Assembly: GCA_035235625.1 (NCBI GenBank)
Contig: CP141143.1
Coordinates: forward strand, 17,839,092 to 17,903,091
Reading direction: 5' to 3'
Source of the DNA: Saururus chinensis
Taxonomy: Eukaryota > Streptophyta > Magnoliopsida > Piperales > Saururaceae
Length of the DNA stretch: 64,000 nt
Made by a program: the position numbers and the translations under genes. The notes below the pieces were generated by a model. It was not told the origin of the DNA, ran no database searches, and was given only the letters and a program-made list of their open reading frames with translations. Positions 1 to 16,264 of the stretch are shown piece after piece. Within the stretch, counting starts at the first letter, position 1. The number at the start of each line of letters is the position of its first letter.

Positions 1-3075
<3,075 letters not shown>

Positions 3076-5600
3076 ACTCTACTGTGTCCTCTTGTTTGGG
3101 ACCAACCGTCTGGCTAGTTGCGATTTATCTTGCAAACTCTTTTCTGTCAGCTTCTTTTGGAATGATTGTCAATTTATTGTCATTTTCTTGTGCTTCATGA
3201 CTAGTGCTATGTTGTATTTGTTCGAGTGTATTTAGTTGATGGAATATACTCTGACTGCTGCTTTTCTCATTGATGACCAAGTGGTGATATCAAGGAATAC
3301 ATGTCTTATATAAAAAAAAACTACATCCATTTTGTTTTTTGACTTATTTTTAGTGTAGCAAATTGCAGTTTAAGAAAAAAGAAAAAGATCGTTACATCAT
3401 TTTATCTGATTAGTTTCTATTTTTCTCCTGAAACTATGTTATTAGAAGTAGGCATAAGGCTGGGCTCTACTTTGTATTCTTTGACGATTGGATCCTATTG
3501 GGAGTTTGGGACAGCAAATTTGACTGCTACCAATCTGAGTTGGCTAGCTCTTCCATTTGGTCGGATAACTGAAGAATGCACACGCGAAGGAAATGTGAAA
3601 CAATATATATATGTAGGTATTTTTGTAACTATGAAAAGAGAAATTGCACTAAATCTTCGCATGTAATTTGCTACTCATATAGTACGGCAGTACTATTTGT
3701 TTTGGGGAGCGTTAAATGTGGAAGCCAACTTTAGGTAGGAAGTATTTTTGAAGCTTTACTTCGATAATGAGACTAGCCTATGGATTATCCGTGAGATAAA
3801 CAATGTGAGATAAATAATTTATTTGCTAGTGTATATTAGTGTTTGTAGTTTTGGCACTAACATGTGCCGTCAATCTCAAATATTAATACTTCATATGCGC
3901 TTTTTACATTGGCCTTATTGTCACTGGAGAGCATAAAAAACTCTTTGACATCGAAATGGATGAGAGGTTACCAGGCTCTTGACCCTCCCTCAACTGTGTC
4001 TCCATGTACTCCTCATAAGTAGAACTGAAAATTGGAAAGAGACGTGGACGCAAAAGGTATACGTTTGTTGGGTAAATTAAGTTTCAATCCTGACAAAAAC
4101 AGACCACAACCAAAAACATCCCCAACAGCGTAAGATAGGTTTTTACTATTTAACCTTCTCTAAGGTAATAGAATGAAAGTTACCTATTAAGTTCGTAATT
4201 ATGGAGATAATTACAGAAATAGAAGTTGGGGATTTTCAACCAGGCCACCATCAATTTACTCGCTCCGACTTATATTGCTATATTTGAAAAAATAATAATT
4301 TTTATTAAATGGTAAAACTGAATAAAATAAAGTTATTAATATAAAATAAATTGAAGTTAAACTGAACATGTGATATAGAATAACTCTTTTTCAAGTACCG
4401 AACAACTTAAACGGAACAAAATGAAATTATTAATATAGAATAAACTTTAAACTGAACAAAATGAAATTATTAATATAGAATAAACTTTTTTGCTATATGG
4501 AACTATTAATTTAAGATAGAGAATATATGCCTTGAAGAAATATGAGCCACTGCCTCCACATACGAACAAAACCCAAGATCAACAAATTCAGCAGCAACAA
4601 GGCCAAGATTATAGCGGACAACAGCAGCACCAGAGGCATTTCCAGATTTCCATGAGAAGGTCTCCATGTAAGAATGGAGGGTGCTGGAAATAAAATGACA
4701 TTATGATTAATGATATGCGCCTATCCTCATATAAAACCAGTTCATTTTCTATTGGGCGTGTGAAGAAACACCTTTTTTTGGCACAAGTATGAACAAGCAC
4801 CTGGCAGTAATGGGAACATCAACATTACACTACAACAAATTTTCAACCCCTAGAGGTAGCTCAGCATGGGAAGAGCCTCTGTTACATTAATGTGTACGTA
4901 ATTTATGCTGAGCTCACTGTAAAAAAAAAGCATGAAATTTTTTTCCCTCAACACATCTCTTCTACAATTTTAAGAAGGATTAAAAGTCTCTCAACCCTAT
5001 CTACGGTCTGTATAGTAAATATCTACCGCCTATATAGAGCAGGGTGGTTTTGATAAAATAAGGGGTGGCAAACCCCACATCCTTTTGCACATGGAAGAAA
5101 AACACTACATTCGCACAATGCATACATCATGTCAAAGCTTTAAAAAGGCCAAAAGCAATAGTTTATTACTCTCACTTGTTTATAAATGGAAATTAAGAAA
5201 CAAGATACAATTGACACCCCCATTAATTTAACTTTGTCCACTCAATGTATCTCACTCCAATATAAATAAGGAGAATAAATACAAGACAAAACTGTGACAG
5301 ATACTGTCAGACGCTTCACCCACAAAAACACCAGCAACTCAAAATTCCACAATGACAACGCTCTTTTACACTTTGACGGGGTGTAAGACCAAAATATACA
5401 TGCGCTTACTACAAAGAAGAAGCTATATGCAACAAGCTGGGGAGCTTTTTGTTGGTTTTTATATAGTATACTGAACCCAAGGTGTGAGAAATGAATGGAT
5501 AATGATATAAAGAATGGGATAATATAACAAATATAACGGAGAGACACAACAGAAGTATTGAGCCCGAACAAAATGCAGAATGGAGGATGCAGCTCGCCTA
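3076..5600. other. intergenic region between convergent genes
   Basis: The 3' UTR of tubulin and the 3' UTR of importin (from the right) must lie here. The middle is AT-rich with no coding signal. A 39-40 bp unit with the core AAAATGAAATTATTAATA is tandemly duplicated at about 4406-4484, with a looser copy just before it. At about 4832 a CACTACAACAAATTTT word resembles a CACTA-transposon tip, but no partner end is visible. Confidence 0.6.
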
Positions 5601-8600
5601 TTATGAGGACAGAATAGACTGAAGAGCCAGCTGTTGCTGCGGTTGCAGGGAAGACCATGTAGAGGCTAGAGCTTGAGGAGACAAAGTCTGTTGAAGATGC
5701 TTCAAAAGATTTACCATACGCCCTGCAGTTTGCTCAGTGGCAAGATTGCCGCCACATAGAACCTATATTTGTCAGACGAAAACAAATTTATCAACTGAGG
5801 GGCAATAATTAGGTAAGATCCACTAACACAAAATTCTCGGTATGTAAATCACACAATCAGTCATTTGAGTTTCTATCAAAGTTAAATAAGGAAGCGATTC
5901 CGCATTAACAGCATAAGATTAAAAACTAATTGCAACTATTGACTCCTGCAGAAAAAACACTTCTTTATATACCAAAAACACGCAGATCCCACTAAAAATG
6001 GAATCTTATTTTACATGAAAAAAAAGATTCATAGTTTGCTTGAGAAGTAACCAAAAAGGGCTGAAATCTAAAACGAATCAGATAGCTAAACGTAAGGCGG
6101 TCAAATAGGTCGGATTAGGTTGGATCAAGTTGGGTCGGCCTTGACCTTAATTTTAAAAAGGTTGGTCTTAAAAGAGTTGAAAACACAAACCTTAACCCAA
6201 CTTAGAACAGGTCATTTTGGGTTACGTGGGTAGCGAAAGATTACTTTAATAATCTCATACGGTTCACATTTTTAAGAAAATATTGAGTGTATCTTGTGCT
6301 TTGGGTTGTGGACTCCAGAAGGATTGCAGACACAAGATCTTGGTATTTAAATTTGGTTATTGAAGGAAGACTGATCAACAATAAGAAAAGAGATTGTCTG
6401 GAAAATGGAAGACTGCACATCAAGAAAACAGGTTTAGACAGATTAGTCAGCTAATTAACCTATCTAACCTATATTGATAGGGTCCATTTTCTGAACCCTA
6501 ACCCTTATATTAGTAGGGTCAAGTTTGATCAGGTTATGCAGGTTGGGTGTGGGTGTGGGTCAGGTCAAGTTTTGACAGCCCTAGCTAAATAAAATGAATC
6601 AGCACATTTACGAACCACCAAAACTGAGAAACTACTTTACTGTACTGACCCTAGGCAAGGAATAAAAAACATAAGAAAATAAACAATTTACCTCAGCAAA
6701 TACAGCAACAATTTTAGGAAGATATTGATTGTTGGGGCCCAAAAGCTCCATATCCGACCTAGATATGCCAAGTCGAAAACAACTTTAGTACAAAAGGATG
6801 CCAGTCATATTGTCAAGAAGATAACACAATACCTTTCAACCATGGAACAGAGCTGCTCATGCACAATTTTTGCTTCAATCAGATCATTTTTTATTGGCAA
6901 GCAGCTTAGCCAGATTGGAACAACCTACAAAATCATCAGACATCATATTTGAGGAATGGCTGACAATAGACATTTGACAATGCTAAAATCGTCAAGTTCA
7001 CTGAAAAGCTAATTACAAATTAACAATCATTTTAAAAGCAAATAAAATTATAAAATCTTTATTTACTTTGCATAGCAGAACCATGCACATCAAAATGATA
7101 CTTCCTGACAAAGGGATGACATCAGAAATCCGAGAATAAGATTCAAATATTGATAAAAATCAGCAATTACATGTAGACTGCTTGCCTACATAGATTGTAA
7201 GGAAACATCTAAAATCCAAAAGCTGTATTTTTTCAATTCCCAAGCAGCTTTTAAGCAGGTATGGTTTTGCTCATGAAGCACAAAATAGATATGGCACGTG
7301 TCTTAAATAATACAAACAAGTTTTCATGTGTTCAGAAATAGCAGACCCTTGAAATTACATGTGCTAAAAAAAAATTTAACAGAGTGAAAGATAATTAGCC
7401 TTAAATGGTAAGAATGTCATGCATTTAGAAACCTGCCATCATATGAAAATATATTACAAGAAAATAATAATAACAATACAGACATTTAGAGCCTTAAGTG
7501 GCGTGAATGTTGTTTTATGCAATTTAGAAACACGAACTAATAAAATATGCTTAAGACATTGTAACACATTTAAAATAAAAGAAAATACCTGAGCTGCATC
7601 AATACTTTCACGATGGAATTGGCAAATTTTGCCCATGGCAGATACAGCATTATCGTATGCCATGACATTATCTGGATGTAGCGCTGAAGGGTGCCTTATT
7701 ACAACATTTAGCCTGGAAAGTGCTTCTGTAGCCATCAAAGATAGATGATAAATAGTGAAATCAAGTAAACTCAAATGGTAGATGCTTGTTCCAAAGGGAA
7801 GCAGAATAAGTAAATACCTCCAACAAGAGGTTTAAATGCAGACCCACCAAACTCAGCACAAACACCAATTCCATAGACAGCAGCCTGGAACCACCGCACA
7901 GAAAAAAAAACAGTCAATGAATTTTCAGGAGAGGAAGTGAAGGAAGAAAAGCATCAGGCCCATGGGTCAAAGAAAAACCTGTCGAACATCAGGGTTTTCA
8001 TCATTGCATGCTTCGAGCAAAAATGGAAGGTAAGTGTCATAATACCTGTGAAACCAGCAATTGAATAGATGATGTGACAAAAAAGAGAAGTTAAATTGCA
8101 TTACAACCTTAAGTTTCAGCACTCCCTTACTTGATAGCTGCTTCTTTACATTGCTCTGCAACATCATCAAAAATGCAAATTGCAATCCGTCTCTCTTCAG
8201 CTGTCTTATCCTTACCCTAACAATCACATACCAGAAATTTAAGCAAGTGGACTGAATTAATAAAAATCAGTAACATGTATCTTGAATCCTTGATGATAAT
8301 CAATTATTCATTAAAAGCAAAAACTTACCCACATAGGTGTTATGTATGATGAAAGCTCATCAAAGAAAGGTAAAAACGAAGCACCAAATGTCTTAATTAA
8401 TGTTCCCAGGCAATCACCAACCTACAACTCAAAATTCAGAACATAAACTTCTGAATACAAACCAGTTTAGCTATAAAACATAAATAAATTGCAGGAAAAA
8501 TGAACAAGTACTCGATCAAAGACTTCTTCTTCTTGCTCATTTTCCTCTTTGAGTAGTTCCCCTTCCTCTGCATCAAAGTCTTCAGCTTTCATCCTTTCTG

Positions 8601-11600
8601 CCCTTTCACTTTTTCTTGATGAGCTAGCGGTAATTACTAGCTTAATCTCATCCACAATGACTCTCACCTGATTCTCGTCCACAAGCCGGCTAGAAATCTG
8701 AAGACAAAGGAATTAAGACCATAGATCTACCGGAAAAGGAAAAAATCATAAAAAAGTTATAAGGGAAACTAAAAAGGAATGCATGGCAATTCGTAACAAA
8801 CGACGACACAATATTGTGAAAATGTATATGCCACAAAATTGTACAAACAAATAATCACCTGCATGCATTCACTCAAAGATTCCAGCATGCTTGCAATAAT
8901 ATCTGTCTCAGGCTCCTACAAGTGATACAAGGTCCAAACAAACCAGTACTAAAAATGTTAACAGAAATCTTATATTAATTGCGTCATCAGTAGACACTGA
9001 CCTTGCGCAAAGCTTCAGTCAAAGCAGGAATTATGTAGTTTGACAATTGCTTCACATATGACTCATCACGACCTTGTGCCAGCCCCTTCTCCACAGCCAA
9101 CTTAGCTGACCGTAACAACTCTGGCATAGCTGCAAGAAGAAAAGGATTAGTTAGTTACATAAGAAGCATTCAAATAACAACATCAAGAAGACTATAATTA
9201 TAAAACATATACCTGAAACAGCAGCCTTTCGGACATCCTCGTGAAAATAGAACTTCAGCAGTGGAACTAATGTGGGGGCAACCTGCACTAGTTCTCAATT
9301 GGATGCCATATTCACGTCTAAACTAAAAAATAGCAGAAAAGATGTAAAAATGTTGACAAGAAATCAACCTGATCAATCCATGGGTAAAACCCTTCCTTTA
9401 GCTCATCAGCATAGCAGCAGAGCATATTGCATGCTGTTGCTTTCTCTTCCAGGACACTAGTCTTGATACCAATCCTTTTATCCCCAAGGGTAATTGTTTC
9501 AATACTGTATCAGCATAAAGAAAAAATAATCTAAGCCAAAGTTATTTATCAACAAAGAAAGTTGCTACAATCTCCCAAAGCAGTTAAAAACATATCTTCT
9601 CTCAAAAGAATTTTACCTGAATTTATAAACTAGGAACATAGAAGATAACCATCTATATTAAGCTAATGATTTTAAATAGAACAGAACTTCTTAATGTATG
9701 TCATAGCATCTGTCTATACAGGTCATCAGCCAAAGTAAAAACTTTTAAAGAGTCAGGGCCAAACCTTTCATCATCAGATTCATCAATGTCATCATCTGAT
9801 TCTGCCGATGTGATGGTTACATCAGGCTTAAGCTGAGCAGACTGAAGCAATGGTGGCATTACAACGCTCATATAAGGGAGGAAATCCTGGCCTAGACACT
9901 TACAGAGTCTAGCCCATGCCTGCATAAAAGTTACACGCCAAGAAATAAGGATATTAATGTCTAAATCTTATAATGAAAGCCGACTTACATAGCTCAAGCA
10001 ACATGACATACTTGTAACATGTAGCTCGTTGTTGGGTCATCTGCTTCCATGTTAGAGCATTGCAATGACATCAACACTTCCATAACCTAAAAGCAAAATT
10101 GTGTTGAGTAAAACGTCTAACCCTGCCAAAACACAACAGAAGCCAGTACTCAAGAATTTTATCTTATACCTGTTTAGCATCCTCCCTGAACTTCTCCTTA
10201 CCCACAGCCATCCCAACCAAACTAATACATTCCATGGATTTAGCACGTAGCATTCGCTTAGACTTGTCAGTAGCATTCATCAGTATAGTTTTCAAATAAG
10301 GCATGACAGCATCATAATACTTTTGGAAGTATTCCTGCCACCAAAAAGCATAGATAGTTTTACCAATGTATCAATATCTTGCAAACAACTAAATGATTGA
10401 CGAAGCTTTGGATACCTGAGAAGAATCTGCAACAGATGCCAGAGCAGTCAACGCCCCTTCTTGCACCATTTCCATCCCATTCTGGAAAATTATCACCAAA
10501 TTGCAATGGGATAAAAAGTAAGACAAACAGTCTTTGCGAGTAAAAAAATCACTAGCAATTAATTGATAATAAATATGTCACATACCTGAAGCAATACAAG
10601 CAACTTGCTCACTACTCCATCCAAATAAGGTGCTAAGATATCTGGAGTACAGTTCTCGCTGAAGTTGAGAACTGCTGAAGCTGCATGTGCCTGATTAAAT
10701 AACTTATTAATAAGCAAAAATTACATCTGAACTATCAATCACAGAAAACAAAATTAAAGAAAAACTAATAAGCCCAATACCAGAAAAAATGACAGAACTT
10801 CTGTCCAAATTCATATTCCCTCCATCCCACATTAATAGCTCCATTTGGTTTTTCAAAATGACAATAAATTCATTTTGAAAAACCAAATGGAGGTATTAAT
10901 GTGGAATGGAGGGAGCGGGAGCATTAAGTACTCCAAAATAATCTATTGCTACCAAATAAAGAACTTTTAACAAAAATTCTCCAAATTTAAGGTCCACATT
11001 TACCTTCCTCTCTTTCAACATCTAGCCTCCTCAAACAAAGGTCAATGAGCTAACTTATATGATCTTCTAACAACAATTAATTTTACCTCTTATGAAAAGA
11101 CCCAGTGTTCTCCTTAGCATTTGAAGGGCCTCAACCAAAATTCAAATTAAATTAACAAAATCCACATATATCAAACATAAGACGTTTACAGTGCAAGAAA
11201 TATACTCCACATATTAGTTTACCTGTAGAACAAATAACCCAAACAGAGGCACTACGAGAAAATTCTTATATGGTATACAAATCTTTGCAGTCTGCACTCG
11301 TATGCAGTGGAAGAAATAGCAAACATTAGCAAAAAAATTCGATCTCAACACCCCGAAAGGAAAAAATTTAAACAGCATGATCAATGGTTAGCCTTGGCAA
11401 CCCACTCAATCTCATCCTTCTTCTTAATGGCATAGCCGTTTGATGGTCCCTTAGCAGCCTCAATGAGCTCCTCAGCTATGGTCTTGATTATGAACACCAA
11501 TGGAAAGCAAGTAGATCGCTTAGTTAACACATTTAAAAAAATATCAACAGCTTGACACCTGATGACCAATTCTAGTTAGCACCTTCTCGAGGTTTTCTGT

Positions 11601-14600
11601 TGATTATGGCATCTACAATAACTTGAATGGGCTTCAGTACAGTAAGCAAGTGAATAATCCCATGAGCTTCTTCTCATTGTCATGGTTTACACTGTGCATC
11701 ATCAAAGAGTTTGTCAGCCTCTCAGCGATTGGACATTGGGCCTTTCTCAACATCGTAACAGAATACCTTCCAGCTGTGTGTGAAAAATAGGTGGCATGCT
11801 TATTTGCAGACAAACCTATGTAATCTCAATAAGATGTTGCTTATTTTGACTTTCTTGAAGGACCACAGCTAAAAGAGCTTCACTTTAGGCTGCGTGATGA
11901 CCGCCATGTCTCTACTGCTCCCTGGATGCCAAAGCTCCAACTCCTGCATCTCTACCTCTAAAACTCATTTTGCACACTCACCAGTTAGAGCATGGGACTT
12001 ATACCTTGTATAGGTCCACAAGTGAACAGTTCCCCATCTCAGCGCATGACTTGAAATCTTTACCATTAATATAAGAAAAAAAAGAACCCTATGGGTCCAA
12101 TATGCAACAATGTGATGTCAAAATTTAGCCATAAAACATGGCAATTGACATGTACAGAATGCCCGGTGCAAACCTCAGCTAAGGAAAAAACTCACATACC
12201 TTTCAACCAAATCAATTAATCTAGTAAGTGGACTATGAAGGTCCAATTTCATATTAAAAAATATCAAGTGTTCATGAAGATATAATCCAATATACTTGAA
12301 ATTTTGGAGGTCACAATGTTAGAAGTGCTGGTGTGTTAATAAAAAATACTCTTTACTTGCTTAACAGCTTAAGTTTTTAGGCAAAGTGGTTAATTAAAAT
12401 GGTGTCATAGCGAAGGTCCTAGGTTCAGATACCATGGGGCGTGTCTTCCCCAATGTGATGGTCCATGCACATATGCAGTGGTGTTTGTGTGAATGATAAA
12501 ATAATTTTCACTTTACAACAGCTAAAGCATCTAAGAGAAGTGGTTAGATAAAAAGAACAATTGCATGTCTTCAATCCAACAGTGTAGTTCATAAAAGGGA
12601 AGGCTCCAGATTCAAATCCCTTGGGGCGTTTGTTCCCTATTGTGTTGGTGCTTGCAAGTGTGGGGAGGTGTTGTTGTGCTAATAAAATACTTCTCCCTTC
12701 CTAACATCTTAAGCTTTTAGGAAAAGTGGTTTATTAAAGAACAATTGCGTACCATTAATCCAACAGTGAAGTTCATAACGGAGAGGAGAACAATCAGTAG
12801 AATAGAAAATGACTCAATATATTAGCTGACACCTTCAGTATTTAACTAAATAAAAGTTGTCATCGCCCATACAAGCAAAATACACAAGAACAAGACTCCT
12901 AAACAAAGAAAGGACACCTAATCAAGGAAACCAATTATATTTCAAAAAACAAAACATGTGATATATGTACTCTATCATAATATAATTTCGATTACACGTT
13001 TGCAAAAAACCTAACCTGGAAGCAACTTAACTAAAGGACTATACACAAGAGCATTCATAGATAGAATACTGTCACTGAAGCTAAAATAGAGCACAAAAAT
13101 ATTTCTAAGACTATTTTCTAAAAATTATATAATATCCTCAAAGATCTCTAGCATCTTTCATTCCAAACAATCTCATCTTGCCCAGTATCCAATATTGGAT
13201 ATGAAATTCTTATGCTAGTTTCACAAGTTAGTTTGGAAAACTTTAAAAGTGTTAATGTTGCACAAAAGGGTATTCTTGTGATTTTTTACATAGGGAAGTT
13301 TTATGGTAAAATTGTATTCAAGTAAGGGATATAGAAGGTATCATATTTTGATTAAATATTTAGTATCATTACATATGTTTTTTTTTATAACTTTGTGAGC
13401 TGACAGAAACTACTAGAGCAGCAAACTATGAAAGTTTACTGCAAAAAGTCCATATCTTCATCTCAACAATGTGCCAAAACTGAGGTCAGTTTATAAGTTA
13501 AAAGATTTATCAGAGGAACAAACTACCATATGGTAAAGTGACAGCTTTTTTCAGAAAAGAGTCACTGCATTTAAGACCTTGATAGTATTGAATGCTAATT
13601 AACTATTTGTTATTCGATAAACAAAAGAAAACGTCCTCTAATAAGAAACATTCCATCAAGCATACACTAAAATTGTAGTATTAGTTAAAGCAAGATTGTA
13701 CTAGCATCCATCATATCTTTTCCGCTCCCATTAAGAACTTCAGAAAGTATCTCACGCATTTCCACTTCTACTCCGTACTAAATTGCTATTGATCCAATCT
13801 AAGATACCTTAGCAATAAGACGTTTGTACCTGAAGTCCATATTACTAAGCAAATGACAGACACAATAAGCACTCCTAACTGTAATGAACAACTAAATGAA
13901 AAATCGTGGAACAAGAAGTTGCACATTTAGTAAAATTAATAAATAACTTAATCATAGTTACATTACAGAATTAAAATATGTTAAAAGATAAATCCACTTG
14001 CCTGTACTCTAGGATTCTGGAAATCATCCATAGCAGATGCCAAAGCAGGTAGCACTCTCTGATGAAATTTTATTTGCAGGTCCGGACCCAAATCTGTGGA
14101 CAACTGCCCAATTGCATTAATTGCAGCCCAACGGACACGAGGGTGGGGATGCTGGAATGAATTCAACACCATCGCCACTACTTGCTCCAAATTCTTTATC
14201 ATGACCTGTATTGAATTAAAATATATAAACTACGGTAGCCAGAATTTGAATAAAGCATATATGGAAAATCATGCAGCAAGCTGAAGGATAAACAAAACTT
14301 CATTCAATGAATTAGATATGAAGATATCAAAACTTCCCAAGACATGAAGCTAGTTTTCAGGATAATGATGAAAATATTCATAATATCATGCAGAAATAGG
14401 CATTCAATTTCAATCTCGATTATCTGGCCAACCGCTTCATCCTACTTTCCATTGAATAACAGTAACTAGATATTATCCTAATAAAAAAATACAATAAAAC
14501 CAAATGGTTTTTGAGATTAATCTGGGCCATCAATTAAAGGCCCAAAACTTTGCTTCAAAGAAGTAAAAAAAGAGGCTTTACCTTTGAGCAACCTTCAGCT

Positions 14601-15808
14601 ATCTGTGCGAGAGTTATCAAAGCCGCATGATGTTTCTGCCATTCGGGCGCACCAAAGTACGCCGGCAGCAGCTCGGAGGCAACTGGAACAATGGTATTCC
14701 CACCAAGAGAGACAGCTAGCCGGTCCAGGCACTCTTGAGCCACGCTGTAATTGCTCGTCTCCCCGGCATCCTCGTCTTCGCTCTCTGCACTGTGCCACGC
14801 AGGGTCGTCCTCAATATCCAGCAACATCTTCATCAATATGGAAAACAACCTTCCAATGAACTGAGGCAGCTTCCTCATCATCCCCGGCGCTTGCTCCCTC
14901 GCCTCAGCGAGCGTGATCACAAATTCAATAGCTAAATGGCGAGTCCCTTCCTCCAACCCATCCGCCTCAGCGATCTGCAGCATCGATCCCACAACCTCCA
15001 CGAGTTGCCGTCGTAGGAATTTTGGCTCGGTTCCGGCCAGCTCAATGAGCAATTCGAGCGCCTCCTGCGCGGTGGCCTCTTGCCCAGAGTTGAGCGCCTG
15101 GGCCAGGGTCTGCATCATCGCGGGAAGGAGGTCCTGGAACCCGTCACGATCAGATGCCGACGTTAAGCACTGGATGAAGTTAATAGTGGCGCCGAGGGCG
15201 GCGATCCTCACGTCGGCCGACCCAGACGAGTTCAGGCACTGCAGAAACACGGAGTGGAGGGTGTTGAGGTGGGGAAGCAGGGTCTCTCCGATGTAATTAG
15301 CGAGCTGACCGAAGATTAGAAGCGCGGATTCCTGGAGTCGCGGGGTGGGCGAGGAGACGCACTGAAACATGAAAGGCAGAAGGTCGGGCCATCCGCCCTC
15401 GGGGACGATACTGGAGGCAAGCTCCGAAACGGTGTCACAGAGCTTCTTCGATATGGACTTGTGCTCCTCCCGCTGTACGGACGAGAGAAGGAGAGACTTG
15501 AGGGAGGACTGGGTGGCGGGGGCGAGGCGGGGCCAGAGGAACGATTCGTCGCGGGTGAGCTGCTTGCGGAGGAGGATTGCCGCCATGGCCCGGGCCTCAA
15601 CATGGGGAGAAGAATGGAGGAGGTTCGCGAGCTTGAGCGCCAGCCCGTCGGGGCTGGTCTGCTTGCAGAGATTGTAGAGCGCCTCCGCCTGGGACCGCTC
15701 CTCGTTGGCCGTGGACATGAGGCGGGAGATTAGCGTCTCAAACGGCGCCGGGTCCGGCCCCATGACCGCCGCCAGCTGGTATTGCGCCGCCGCCGCATCC
15801 GAAGCCAT
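5601..15808 (-). CDS. IMB3: importin beta-3 / importin-5 (karyopherin, 20 exons)
   Basis: Nuclear import receptor of the importin-5/RanBP5 type: a HEAT-repeat solenoid that carries cargo, including ribosomal proteins, through nuclear pores and releases it on RanGTP. Exons in transcript order: 15808-14582, 14205-14002, 10690-10586, 10481-10416, 10334-10170, 10086-10012, 9919-9765, 9504-9369, 9282-9213, 9129-9002, 8915-8859, 8697-8512, 8421-8329, 8216-8131, 8045-7979, 7884-7818, 7725-7589, 6924-6833, 6758-6692, 5762-5601. They join in frame to 1114 aa, close to the Arabidopsis orthologue (about 1116). HEAT repeats run throughout; acidic loops lie near residues 343-352, 653-666 and 834-857. The C-terminus [12 protein letters not shown] then TAA is typical. 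The start ATG ([11 protein letters not shown]) fits plant homologues. Intron 2 has a GC donor (CAG/GCAAGT); other introns are GT-AG. Exon 1 is GC-rich. No break was found in the coding chain. Confidence 0.96.
6093..6583. mobile_element. hAT-type non-autonomous element in importin intron 19
   Basis: About 491 bp. The left end reads TAAGGCGGTCAAAT and the right end, reverse-complemented, TAGGGCTGTCAAAA, an 11/14 terminal inverted repeat of the plant hAT type. The flanks GCTAAACG and GCTAAATA are 8-bp target-duplication candidates (6/8); shifting the frame by two bases gives an exact 8-bp TAGCTAAA pair. Interior near the ends is rich in GGGTCRGGTT-like words. No ORF of note. It sits between importin exons 19 and 20. 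Confidence 0.75.
10816..10915. mobile_element. Stowaway-type MITE (near-perfect hairpin)
   Basis: The left arm TTCCCTCCATCCCACATTAA is mirrored by the right arm ending GGAATGGAGGGA, with a central CATTTTGAAAAACCAAATGG palindrome; the whole 100 bp folds into a single hairpin. The CTCCCTCCRTCCC terminal motif is that of mariner-related Stowaway MITEs. Lies in importin intron 2. Confidence 0.85.
11381..11907 (-). pseudogene. RPS5: 40S ribosomal protein S5 (uS7) retropseudogene
   Basis: Broken copy of the cytosolic small-subunit protein S5/uS7, lying in importin intron 2 on the same strand. Reading the minus strand and shifting frame where needed, recognisable blocks occur in the right order: KLF-LWSF near the start ATG (11907), then [51 protein letters not shown]-like and the C-terminus [19 protein letters not shown] followed by TGA at 11383-11381. 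There are in-frame stops (for example right after KLF), several frameshifts and an internal deletion after KKLMG. Length is about 527 bp against about 620 for an intact CDS. No introns are seen, so a processed origin is likely, although no clear poly(A) tail remains. Not functional. Confidence 0.85.
12333..12790. repeat. tandem SINE-like repeats with tRNA-like boxes
   Basis: A unit of roughly 170-180 bp is present about 2.6 times. Each starts near AATAAAATACT...CTTAAGCTTTTAGG, then AAGTGGTTA (A-box-like), then a B-box-like word (GGTTCAGATACC at about 12420, GATTCAAATCCC at about 12610) followed by GGGGCGT and CCCAATGTG/CCCTATTGTG. This is the layout of tRNA-derived SINEs or related retroposons. 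Within importin intron 2; no coding potential. Confidence 0.5.
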
Positions 15809-16264
15809 GGCCGATGATAGACAAGGCTCCAGACTATCAATGGAGGCGATCTCGTACGAGAGATGCTCAGAGCCTCCAACGGGATGGGGGGGGGGGGGGG
15901 GAGGAGGAGGGGTTTTTGATAGGAAAGTGGGGTGGGGTTTGGGACTCTTTAGGGCTAGGTTGGGATTATCACTGGGTTAAATAAGTAAATCCGGGGAGGA
16001 TGGTACATACGCGGTGTACAGTAGCCGGGCGAGATAGTGGGGGCATTTGGAAATTGCGGGGGAAGGTGAGCCTGGCGGGTCGGGCGGGGTCGCCTTTTCA
16101 CTGCCGCCAGCGCTGCTGGGCTGGCGTTCGTATCACGAACGTCGCACGTGCAATGCTGGGCTCGTGCAGAGGATCCTCCGCGGCCACGCGCATTTATCGT
16201 TTTACCCTACCTGCCTCTTTACCGAATGGTTTCGGACTTGTGGAAACTACGATCCCGTTTAGCT
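15809..16264. promoter_or_regulatory. importin 5' flank with a C16 tract
   Basis: Upstream of the importin ATG. On the coding strand the leader contains an uninterrupted run of 16 C (15901-15886), followed upstream by a further pyrimidine-rich stretch. No convincing TATA box was identified. The rest is moderately GC-rich up to the hAT element starting at 16265. Promoter role is inferred from position only. Confidence 0.45.

Larger units (their letters stand above)
10691..14001 (-). other. importin intron 2, GC-AG, 3.3 kb
   Basis: Donor CAG/GCAAGT at 14002/14001 and acceptor AG at 10692-10691. The only nearby GT alternative (AGA/GTACAG) would delete the conserved Val-Gln of PRVQAHAAS, so the GC donor is well supported. 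It is the longest intron of the gene and holds a Stowaway MITE, an RPS5 retropseudogene and tRNA-like repeats, annotated separately. The remainder (12.8-13.98 kb) is AT-rich with nothing recognised. Confidence 0.85.

Noticed and set aside
5242-5658. Minus-strand 138-codon frame
   Set aside because: Its start overlaps importin exon 20 in another frame and the rest lies in the 3' UTR; no recognisable protein.
14595-15980. Several open frames on both strands over importin exon 1
   Set aside because: Shadows caused by the high GC content of the exon; only the frame giving [11 protein letters not shown] matches a known protein.
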